A stretch of 64,000 nucleotides of DNA from contig NC_056535.1 of assembly GCF_910596095.1 (NCBI RefSeq), forward strand, positions 5,737,001 through 5,801,000. Direction: 5' to 3'. How positions within the stretch are numbered: the first letter of the stretch is position 1; each line of letters begins with the position of its first letter. The notes under the pieces were generated by a model, which was not told the DNA's origin, ran no database searches, and saw only the letters and a list, made by a program, of their open reading frames with translations. This DNA is from Thunnus maccoyii. Lineage: Eukaryota; Chordata; Actinopteri; Scombriformes; Scombridae. This document shows positions 48,901 through 60,900 of the stretch, piece by piece. Position numbers and translations under genes: made by a program.

Positions 48901-51900
48901 ACTCCAATATACACTATATGTGTGTACAACCTCAGGCACTCTTGCTTATCTTGAATGCTGTCTTTGTCTTTGTAGCTGTAATCCAGCTGTAATGGTGCAG
49001 ACACAAAGAATCCTGTGAATGGAGCGACACTGAACGCTCCAGCTGGTGGTGATGTGGTGGGTGACGTACAGCGAGTAAAGGTGGTGCTTGGTTTTGCTCC
49101 GCCATTTTCAACATGGCAGCCGTGTCACAAACTGTCTCAGCATTTGAGGCGTAAAATAGGAAATGCAGTAACAGAATCTTGATTCATATTTTATCAGCAT
49201 GGGCTAGTTTGATAGTTTGATCTGAATTTCACGAGCCGGCCACATTGCACTGGACGGACCTCATTTGCATAAAGTTGAGGTGGTCGTGATTATGCAAATT
49301 CAGATAGGGTTGGTCCGTCAACCTGCTATGCCGTATCCATCATGCACTGTGCGGCTGGATCTCCCACTCTCCAGATAAAAAGAATAAGATCCATCCACTT
49401 GACATCCATCAACGGATCCAGTGTGTCTGAACCATGAAAGTAGCAGCCTGACAGGGATTACATAGCTCATACCTGTTTAGTTAGCATCTTGTTCTATAAG
49501 TGGTTGTCATGATTGAGAGCTTATAGTTGACAGCTACACTTAATTGTCAAATAAAACCTTTTCAGACATAGAATCCATTGCTTAAGTCATCTGTCTAAGT
49601 GATGGCTTTTCTTCACTCAGATGTAGATGTCCATTGCATAAAAATTCCTTACAGCTTTATTAAAGGGGACATATCATGCTTTTTTGATTTTGTGTTATTT
49701 TTATACTGTTATGATGTCAGATGTATTCTACATGGCCAAAATTACAAAACTTGAGGTTAGCATTTGTAAAAATGCTTCTTACAAGTCAAAAATCAGGGCT
49801 TTAGCCTGCTCTGAACGCTTTGTTTGAAATGTTACTTCAATTCCACAGGTTGTTGGTGTTGTCCATTTGCATATTTCGGATCAGATACTGGCCCAAACAT
49901 GCACAGATGTAGCTGGAAGTCTGCTGAGGAGCAGCTTCCAAGATTTGGCCAATCAGAACAGAGTAGGCTCCTCGGGAGGGGGGCCTTAAAGAGACAGGAG
50001 CTAAAACAGCCTGTTTCAGACAGAAACTGTCTGAAACAGGCTGTGAACTGTGGGGGCTGTGAACTGTGGGGCTGTAAAATGGCATAAAGGGCCAGTATAT
50101 GATAAATAAAGAGTTTTTTGAATTGTAAATCATGCAAAGATATTCCAGTAGAGTCCCAGAATATGAATATAGACCTCAAAATTTGCAGAATATGTCCCCT
50201 TTAAGACATGACAGAAACTTTTCTGTTACAGCTACAATGCTAATGCGATATTTGTCACCTGATACGTGGTAGGAAGCAGAAAGCAAAGAGCAGAGAGAGA
50301 GAGAAATGCTGTGAGTTAAAGAGTAATAATATGATGGAAGAAAAGTGTACTCTGTTTTCTCAAACACTGCATTAAAAGTATTTTGCTGCTGCACCCTTAA
50401 CTAATGACCATCGTGAGTGTGAGAGAAGCTCACTCCTCTTCTCACTGTGCATCCTGTCATGAATCTTCACATCAATTTTATCATTTGTTAGAAAATTTTG
50501 CTTCCTATTGTATATTGGCTGACATTACAAAAGTTTTGTGTAACATTTATGTAGTTAGCCTGGATGATAGTTGAAAACGTAGTGAGAGACTGCCAGTAAG
50601 ATTACTGTTATGGTTGTATTGACATTAGAAGAATCTCCCCAATGGCTTAAAATGGGCTAATTCAGTGTTTTGGATGTAGTCAGTGTTTCAATTAGCAGCA
50701 AATATGCTATAGGTGCATATTATTTGTTACATTTTGCCTTATCATCCTGCTTTTGTCAGGGGGTTTCAGTTCAAAAAAGTTTAATTCACAGAGCAAGATC
50801 ATTTCTGCCTGCAGTGCAGCTCTGCCGCCAAGAAATATCACTATAACTAAACCCTCTTTTATTTCAATGCTGCCAGCTCCAACTCCTCTCATCCCTCACT
50901 CCCTTTGCAGCCTTTCCTGCATGGTCACCCACACAGGGCCATCATACGGCAGGTAGAAGATGACAAACAATAGATCAAAAAAGCTGCCCCTCTACAATAG
51001 CAGCCACACATTTCTACTGGGAGTTCGAGGCACTGATGCTTCAGGGATTTTTACCCTGTCATCAGATGCATGATCACTACCTTCTCACAGCTTCACAGAG
51101 GATCAGGCAGACTGCAGCAAAATCTCAGCAGTGTTATAAAGGAAGGTCTTTACGGTGTCATATTTATATAATGATGTCCTCAGATGAGGCCACCAGCAGA
51201 ATATGCCTGCATTAAAGCTTTTTAAAACATAACAGAGGACAGGGATGGAGATGTGGATCGTTGCAGTAAACTGTGGCCAGCTCTCTAGAAGAGCCCCGCA
51301 GGCGAGTGGGGACGGTTCAATCAGAGGGGAAGGGGGGAGAGGAAAGGCAATCTCTCCATCACCCAGGAACAGGGAGGGGGGAAGGCAAGCTGAGCTGTGA
51401 CGTAGATAGGACATTGATTATGTTTGCTGCAGCAGTATTTCGCCAGAGAGAGAGAGCTATATTTAGAAGCAGAGGGTTCCCTTCTGTTATCTCAGGCCAG
51501 CCCACTGCTCTGCATTCTGCTGCAGAGTGCCACGCTAAAGTAATGTAAATCAATGCAACATGCCACATCCTCTTCAGTATATATCAGTGGACGTGTTGCA
51601 TCACTGCACAAATGAAAAGCAGTGCACAGTGAGTTTTCATGAGGATTAGATATACCAGTAAAGACTTATCTTTAATGCATTTTAGCATTTTAACAAAATT
51701 AGCAAAACTACTAGAGTATGGTATTTAAAATGATCATTTACTCTGCAGTTTGACTTACAAGGTACTCTCTGATTCTACTTATAATATAAGGTCCATGTTT
51801 CTTTTTGTACTTTTGTGTTGAATGGACTTTAAGAACACAGCGTTTGTGTTCCAGAGAAATCATAGAACTGCAGTGCAGTGCAGTAATGCAGAAATGTACG

Positions 51901-54900
51901 TACCCTTAGTGAGGCTCTTTACAAGATTTCCTGCAAATTATAAGGATAATGCATCCCTTCAATAACCAGATGCTAAGGAGAAAGTGAATAGTGAGGTTCA
52001 TCCCGGGTCACTTTGCATCACTATATACTATATACAATATATGCCTGTATGTGGCAAATGATACATTGTTAAATCTTTTTTTTCAGTCTTTATCCTACAC
52101 CATACCGTCTGAAAACAACATAAAAGCAAGAGAAAAAGAAGTACATAAAAAATGCATTAACTGTGTTCACATTAAAATCTATGTCCCAGTCGTGTTCCAA
52201 CACTCTGCTTTACTATTTAAATGTAACAAATTCAACATTGTCCCATTCCTTTTTCTTTTAAAGGATAGGTTCACAATTTTTCAAGTCTGTCTTAAAACAT
52301 CAGTCAGGAGCCCTAATGAACATTGAAACAGGTTTTTCTTGCCATAATCATTCCTCCTGTTCATACTTGCCATTAGAAGATCCTTTCATGATGCACTTAC
52401 AATGTAAGTGATGGGGGACAAAATCCACAGTCCTCCTTCTGTGCAAAAAATGTATTTAAAAGTTCATCTGAATCTTAAGTTATTACAGTCTTTTAAGTCC
52501 CTGTTTTTGTTACTATACTTCCACCGCAGCTCAACAGGGAAACACAAAGAGGGAATTTGATGCTGAAAAGACTGTAAAGTGTCAGATATCCCCTTGACAT
52601 GACTAACTCAGACTGCTGAAGCCTCATATAAGCTTCACATCAACTTTTAGATGCATTTTTGCACAGTGAAAAAAATAAAAACAGTGGATTTTGGCCTCCA
52701 TCACTTACATTGAAAGCACATTTTAAGGGGATCTTTTAATAGCCAGTATGAACAGGAGGAATGATTACAGTGAGGAAAACCTCTTTCGCTGTTCATATGG
52801 GCACCTGACTTGAAAAATTGTGAACCTATCCTTTAAAGCTCCTATGCGTAGGTTTTAAAATTTTCCACTGCTGGCACCCCAGAGTGGAAGTTTCAAAAAA
52901 GACACAGTGGCAAAAGGCAATGCATTCTGCTACGATCGACTCATGAATCTGATTCGGGGAGATAAATTGAGAGGAAAGAAACACAGACTACAAACAAAAA
53001 CTTATTCCATCAGAATCATTTAAGGCTTTAAAAATTCTACCTGTTCACTGTCGCGTGAAAGCAAAATGTATCGCCTCGTTTTCAGCCGATGCTGAGTCTG
53101 CACAGGGTATCTCGGGTGAAAGCCTCAGCATCACGTTGCCTGGCATGTCAGCTGCTGCTCTGCACAAGCATCAAGGTGAGAATTACTGATTGTTCTCTGT
53201 CCGCAGTAACGGCTGTTCTGTTCCTGATGTTGTACAAACAGCTGTGCCGCCCAAGGCCCTTCACAGTACTCAAACACTGCCATGAGTGCTTCAGACAGGA
53301 CACGGCGTGCAAGCCACCTCCACAAACACTGCTCTGTTCAATTCAGCTCAACTCATTCAGTGCGACAGATTCATTATGATTCATTCAGTGTGTACACAAT
53401 CACTGGTGCAGGATGGATGTTTAGGGAGTGTTCATGGGAGAGGGTCCTTTCGGCTTTTGTTGTTGCTGTGCGAGCTGCCAGGAGGGGCTCGTCATGTCCT
53501 CTGGCAGACCATGTGGTCAGCAGGACAGAGACACTGGCAGGCGAGCACATGGAGCCATCACCCCGGACAATGGCATGCCTCAGCTGTCCACAGCTCTGAC
53601 TCAGTTGATGTGGACGAGTCTTATAGGCCGGCCAGTCCTGCTGTCAGTCACAGTCAGAGCTCAGTGCTGCGGCACCAGGCTGCAAACACAGCGTCTGGCC
53701 CAGGACCCAGCTCCATGGTGACATCCACACAAAGTTTTTAGTGTTTGCATGGGGCACCTGCTGCACAGAATCATATACTGATTCAACTATCTGAATCTGT
53801 GTTTTAAGCTAACTTTCTAGTGTCTTATTGAAGCTGATGAGTGTTTAACATTAAAAAAACATTCCCGACTGCAGCTATAAATAGTATTTTGTTAGCTTTA
53901 TTTTATGTGCTAAGTGCTGATTGCTCTGATTTTTGTTGCATTGCACTTCCCCCCACTTCTAAAACTGTGACTCCATTAGAGAAAAGTCTTTTTCTTGGAT
54001 TTTTCTACAAATGGGTATTTCTTTTCATACTTTTTCACCCATGATGGCTATAGCTGCTCATGCTAACTATGCAGTTTATAGTCTTTTTTTTTGCTGGTAA
54101 CATAAAAAAAAATCACTTTCTGCGTGTCTTTTTTCATGAACACCAGAGACCAGATGTATAAAACTCTGTGTAGATTCTGGACTATCACTCTAACAAAGGC
54201 AGAAAAAATGCATAGCTATTCTCTCCATCCCAATTACAAAGCGGTGCATACGCATGGTTCTGTTTTATAAATCTCATACCACTGAGGAACTGGGCACACA
54301 TGCACAAACCTGATTTCTATTCCTACATGTACCTGTAAACCATCAGTGGCAGTAATATCTCATTGATCATTATTAAACATCAGAATGATCATTAATGATT
54401 TACTGCATCAGTGCTGTTATCTAACCAGTCCTTACAAAGTGCTTCACCATAAACAACATTAACACAAATAAATTACATGATGCCTCTGGTGTCAATTAAA
54501 ACGATAACTTGATCACACAAACATAATTAAACATGTAGCTAATTATGTTTGTGCCTTTGCTGTTTTAAAAATTGCTAATCAGGGAAATGAGATTAAAACC
54601 TGAACAAACAATGTGTAATTATTTAGATCTTGCCTCTCACCCTATTTCTCACTCTCTGATTGCTTTAGAAAAACATGCACACCTCTGAATTATGTGTGAG
54701 GTGTGCACATTCTTAACACAGATACACGTTTTTTAAGAAATACCGGTTTATAGGTGTGACATTGCATATGCATGTTGTTTTGGTTATACATCTGGACATC
54801 GGTGTTTAGGACAGAAAATGGAAAATCTTCAGCCGACTTTTGAATTCTTTGCAACCGTGTTCTATCATTTGGCCAATCATCTTTCTGCATGTCTCATGAA

Positions 54901-57900
54901 CCAATCGGTTGTTAGATGCTGCTCTTAAAGGATAAAGCTGGCGTCATTCTATATTTTTCTTATGCTGCAGTATACATTTGTTACTGATCAGACGCCTCCC
55001 TGATGGTAATGCAAACATCTAAAGTAACAATATATACAGAACTTTTGCACAGTACTGCATACATTGTTGATTTTTAAAAAAAAAGGCTCAGTATTGTCCT
55101 AAAACAGCTGGGCACTGTCGTTTTTAGTGAATGCTACTCAAACAGGAGTACAGAGTGCATTTGTTGAGAGCTACTTTCAGCCACAGATTAATACACATTC
55201 TAGTGAGTATTTAAAGCAGCACGGCGGTGTATGTGGGACAGACTTGAAATTATGTAATGAATTGATGAATGAACATGTCACCCAGCGCAACAATGTGGCT
55301 CATTGATGTGTTTTTAAATCATTTTTTGATAACAATGAAGCTTTTGATAACAACACAGAGGAATAAGATATATCAAGCTTTGGGTAAACAGACTACAGTT
55401 GTTCGTAGGATCAGTTCAGTTTTGGTTTTGGTCATTTTATGGGATTTGTTGACAATAAAAAGTACAGAATACCATTTGTTCCAATGTCTTTCTCTTTTGC
55501 TGTCACAATAAATATTGTTAATCATTTTCAGTTAATCTCTCTTTATTTAAGTGCAGTTTGGCATTGATGCCTCAGTAAATTAATCACTACAGTAATGTAA
55601 CAAAGTGAGTGAACTGTATGACCAGCAGGGAATGTGGCTCACAGCAGATCTGCTGCTGTGACCTCTGTCCTCAAACAACACTGTGTACACACTGTCCATG
55701 TCCCAGCATCCCACTGTCACCATTCCCCCTTATGACATATAATTGATCATTTCCTGTTTTCATTATGCAAGAATAACCAGTTCACTTTACATAAGCAGTT
55801 TGTTGTGTTTGGGGTGTAGCTTTGTCTCACTTTAATGTCCCTTTCAGACTACAGGCCAAAGTTCTCTGAAATCCTCTCTGGTAAGTTCAGTAATTAAGTT
55901 CATGATGCGTCATGCCTCTTGCTATTCTGCAATTACTTGCTAGAATTTGTCCATGTGCACATGAAGAAGCTCACATGGAGAAAAGCGTGTTTGGAACAGA
56001 CTCGGTTTATGATAACATCACATATATCACACGCACACACACAGCTACTCCGGCTTTCCAGATTGACACGCAGCTGTGAAATGCCTTGGGCAAGGATGCA
56101 GGAAAAAGGCACATGGAGAAGCGTGATGCCAGGCTCAAAGAAACTCACAGGCAGTATTATTTAGCCTGTCTGAATGTTACCCTGCCTTACTCATCTCTCA
56201 CAGTTAAATTACAAAGCGGAGAGCAAAAGGCTTAGCTGTAAATTAATTAGGCCTCATCAAACACTTGCTGCCCCGTTTCCCTCTCAGTGTGGTCGGACAG
56301 GAACGGAAACCATCTCTCTCTCTCTTTCTCTCTCTCTCTCGCTTTCTCAGCTCAAAGTCTTCATCTCTCTAATTAGCTGCTGTGACCTGTGATGGTACTG
56401 GGAATGTAATGAAACCACACCCAGGACACCCGGGGATCCAATCTCCCTGCAGTTCGCTGACTCCAATGGTGACCTTTCTGCTGCAGAAATAATGTAATGA
56501 CTATTACATTGTATGTATAATACTATTTCAGATAAATACAAACTGTTCTTACTTCTGCTATTATAACTAATATAAATGGCATATATTCTTATTCTGAACA
56601 ATTTTAAACAAGAAATGGCAAAAAATCCAGTATGCATCCAAAAAGAAGATGCTATAGAGCCTGGGGCGTGGCATTGGAATTAACAAATGAATCACTTAAT
56701 AAATGAATAAAAAACAAACAAAATTAAAATTAAATTAAAATCACATTTACATGATATATAAAATTTTAAAGTAAAGAAAAACAACTTTACATGTGTCAAT
56801 TAATAATTTTATTTTTATAATCTGTGACTTGAAATGACTTAAAAATGGAACAAAAAATGGAATTGTGGAATAACTAAAGAAAAGTACTTTACTTGACTAT
56901 TTCCATTTTCTGCTACTTTATACTTCTACTCCACCACATTTGAGAGGGAAAAATTCAACTTTTTACTCCGGAACATTTATTTGACAGCTATACTGGTTAA
57001 TTTTTCCATTAATATTAAACATAATAATAATTTTTGGTTTAGGACCATAGACTGTAAAAAAACACTGTGATGTCATCCATTGGTTTGTGGACTCCCTTTT
57101 TGAAGCCTTGAGTTTGCATTTTGACCACTGCCGTCTTGGATTTTTGGAGCTAGAGGTGATGAGAAGTGACCATATTTGGACGAGAGGGTGGAGCTGACCC
57201 TAACGCTAGCTGCTAGTTTGGTTAGCATGGTGCATTTACAGTCTATAGCGATAATAATACTGTAATAATGCTAATCCTAATGCTAATTTTCACTAACGAA
57301 AAACAGGCTTAAAAAGATCAAAACAAAATGTGCTTACAGGAAAAACTGAACATCTGACTTCTTAGAGGGTCTTTTACTACAACCAAACACTGAGCAAGAC
57401 TTTTTTAGGTGACCAAAATGTTACAAATAACTGTCATGAACTGAAAACACACTGAAATAGTGACGGCTAAGCCTATAGAGTATAGACCATGGTTACATTA
57501 CCTAACCAATGTTGTAACCATGGTAGCGACTTGTCAATCACAATGTAGCCATGCCCCAAAGCATACCCTGCTTTATCATCTATTTTACTCTAAATGGGAC
57601 CATAATTTACAAAATGAACATCACGCTGTAGACCATAAACTCATTAGGAAAGTGTTTACTGAGGTATTAAATCACAGACTTCCATACAATCGGACTTCTT
57701 TTTGCAGCTGGTGGAGTCGCCCCCTGATGGCCATTAGAAAGAATGCAGGTTTAAGGCATTTCTGCATTGGCTTCACTTTTCAGACCTGGAGCTACCTGCT
57801 TGCTTAGGACCCCTTGCAAAAACAACATCAACATAAAATAAACATATATGAGCCACCAAAGAGACATTCCCCCTCTAACCTTCTCAAATAGTAATCTTTA

Positions 57901-60900
57901 AATAATTGTTTGAGGCCCAAAGAGGAGAAATTCTACAATGTTAAAAAACAACAGAGATTAGACAATAATTGAGAACCACTGGGCTAAACTTCCAAACTGT
58001 ATCCAGTAATTGAAAGCAGGGCTTATATTAATATATACAGGGCTTATAGCAAAGGATGTGAGTACTTCTTCCATCACTGTATGTATCCCAAATAACACTT
58101 TATTGTTTATTCCAAAATTTTCAATATCTGTGAGCATGAACAATCAAATGAAAGAAATCCTCTGTGATGTTACGTCACTTTCTGGAGCTGCTCCATGGAT
58201 GATGAAAGGCAGGCTGACTTGAGCTTGTTTGACTTCTTACAATTCAATGACTTTGATTTAACAGTGATGAGTCTGACAACTCTGCACCACTCTAAGGCAC
58301 TCTCTGTGGGAAAAAAAATCACATGGGTATGTGCTACAAGGTCTCCTATTCATTGTCAGTGGTTGCATGTGGTTTACAGGCAGGCTCTATTGTAAACATC
58401 AGTACATTGTCATCCCTATGATTTCTGTTCAGTGAGCCCTCTAGTGATGACATTTATAGTGAGCCCTTCTGTCCCTGAGCAGAGAAAAAGAACTACAGAC
58501 CAAATGAAGCTCAAACTTAACGGTCCTCAAAATGAATGTTTAACTGAATGAAAGCATGGATCTCTGAAAAGTGGACATCTATTGTTTGTGTAATGTCAGT
58601 AAAACATTATATATTCAAAATAATTTAGTGTTCCGTTTTGTTTTCACAAGATGCACTCCATATTACCTATATACCATAACAACAAGTCTGATGATTTGTT
58701 ATCTGTATCTAATTAAGACTATTAAAAAAATACTTTATGACTTTCTTTTTTAATCACAACCTGTCCACTGTGTAGCACTATAAACGGACAGATATTAAAG
58801 CAAAATAGTTACACTTTAACTTGCATTCCATGCTGGAAGAAAGCATTTTATAACCTTGTCAGAAGGGAAGAAAAACAAAGGCACAAGGGAGGATATTATT
58901 ACTGCCAAGTTATCTTTCATCTGTGCACTTTGTGAATTCCTCCTCAAATTGAGGGAAGACAACATCCTGAAGCAAGCATTTTACAGGGAACTGAATGCAC
59001 CTGATGTTCCTCCAAAAAGGCAGATTAGAGGACAACACAACTCCTGCTCCATTTATTTGACTTACAAGAGTGATTTCCCCCTAAACAAATCTTGACTACA
59101 CTTACCAAACACAATGGCAGCAGCAGATGGGAAGTTTCTTTTAAACTGGTTTTACACTTTCATACCTACAAGGCTGCATGTAAGTATTGTTAACCAGTAT
59201 TTTTCCATCTACAGTCAACGTAAATCTATAGCAATTGATTTTTTGGCTACTTGGGGGGTAGTGCAACCAGATGTAAACACAACTCTGATATATTATCACC
59301 TCAAAGTTGACATGGCAACCTTGTTAGCAAACAGTGGCAGACACAGAGCAACAATTGCAAGCAAATTTGGAGATACGTGTCTGGCCAATATCACTCACCT
59401 TTTATCTCTATTTTGGTCTCCACCAACTCCTGAGGAAAATATCTAATAAATGCACCAATATCCCCCAACTTACCACTAACTTTGTCTGTCTACCACCTGG
59501 TGCTGGATAGGTAGTGAGGTTTTAGAGCCTTGTCACTGAAAACAGCTGTCTGCAGATGCTGATGAGAGCAGTGAGAGTGAACCAAAACAGCAAAATTGCC
59601 GACCATAAAACCAAAACAATGAGCTGAAAGATGCTAAAATGATCTGTAAAGCTAATGGGAACTGCAGAGTTGGGTGAGGATTCTCTGTGTCTTCATCACT
59701 ACAAGCAACCCATTTCACATTACCCATTTTACCCATCGTTGATGCAAAAATGTGGATTAGAGCAGCTTTAAAGAAGTGTCATGTTGAATGGTAACAAATA
59801 GTATCCAGCAACAAGGACCATTAGAATACACCCCACAACAAAGTAAGTGGCTCTTAACATGTCAATTGTAAACAGTAACAGAACATTACTGATGTGTCTG
59901 TTAAGCCTATATAGCTATATTTTTCACAAAGGAGCATGATGTGTGAATGTGAAACTGAGCCAGAAAGTGGGTGCCCTTCTGCAGTGAGAGTAATTACAAA
60001 AACACTGTTGACACATGTTTATGTCATAGGCTCTGCCATAGTCTCCTCTGTCGCTACTGTTGCAGCTGTAAAACGGTGGATAAATTGTTTTGAGGGTCAC
60101 ACAACCCCTGCAAAATAACTCATTTCACTATCAGAATTTGATCCATTTGGCCCGATAACATTTGGAGAGTTTAGAAGAGCTGCATGATTAAATTATTTTA
60201 TCCACCTTCAAGTTAGCATCAGGTTTATGATGCACTGTTGTCTATTAATATGATGCAATTATAATGAGTTTATTATGTTCTCATGATGCAAACTGACACA
60301 TAAACAACATTACCAGATGCACACGTGATGATTTCTGTTTGTCCAGAGTCTTAATCAAGTTGAATTCAGTCAAAGGCCTACCAGCTATTTTGAGCTGCGA
60401 GTCGTTTAAGGTAATAATGCGTTTGAAAACGCTAATTAGAAGTTTGAGATTTGTTTGTCACTGAGAAGAATACTTCTGTTTCACCAAAATTGGCAACAGA
60501 AAGCAAGTCTACCGCAAATTAAAGCACTCAGCTGCATTCAGCACATAGTAAAGTGTGAACATCTCGCTAACAGCCTGTTATCACAGCTGCCCGTTTTAGC
60601 AAATGTATGAAAAACAACTAAATGTGTTAATAGTCTACAGAGGGGAAAGTGCTAACAGCTATAGTACAAAGCAGCTTCAACTCTCTGAGAGTCCAAAACA
60701 GTTGAACGGTCATTCACTGCTGCAGAGAGCTGCTGATTCACTGTCCTACACCACACCTAACGCCCATCAGTTTTATTAAGGAAGGCAGCCATCTTGCTTT
60801 AGTATAAAGTTACTGTATGTCCAAACAATACATTTGGTGTTGTGACTACATTTTAAGAGGACTGAACTCTCCTCCTCCCACTCTGAACATAAGCCTCCAA

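Noticed and set aside
53286..53741. Plus-strand frame of 151 codons
   Set aside because: All three plus frames are open here because of a locally GC-rich sequence. There is no family motif, no splice structure and no neighbouring exon. It could be a conserved non-coding block.
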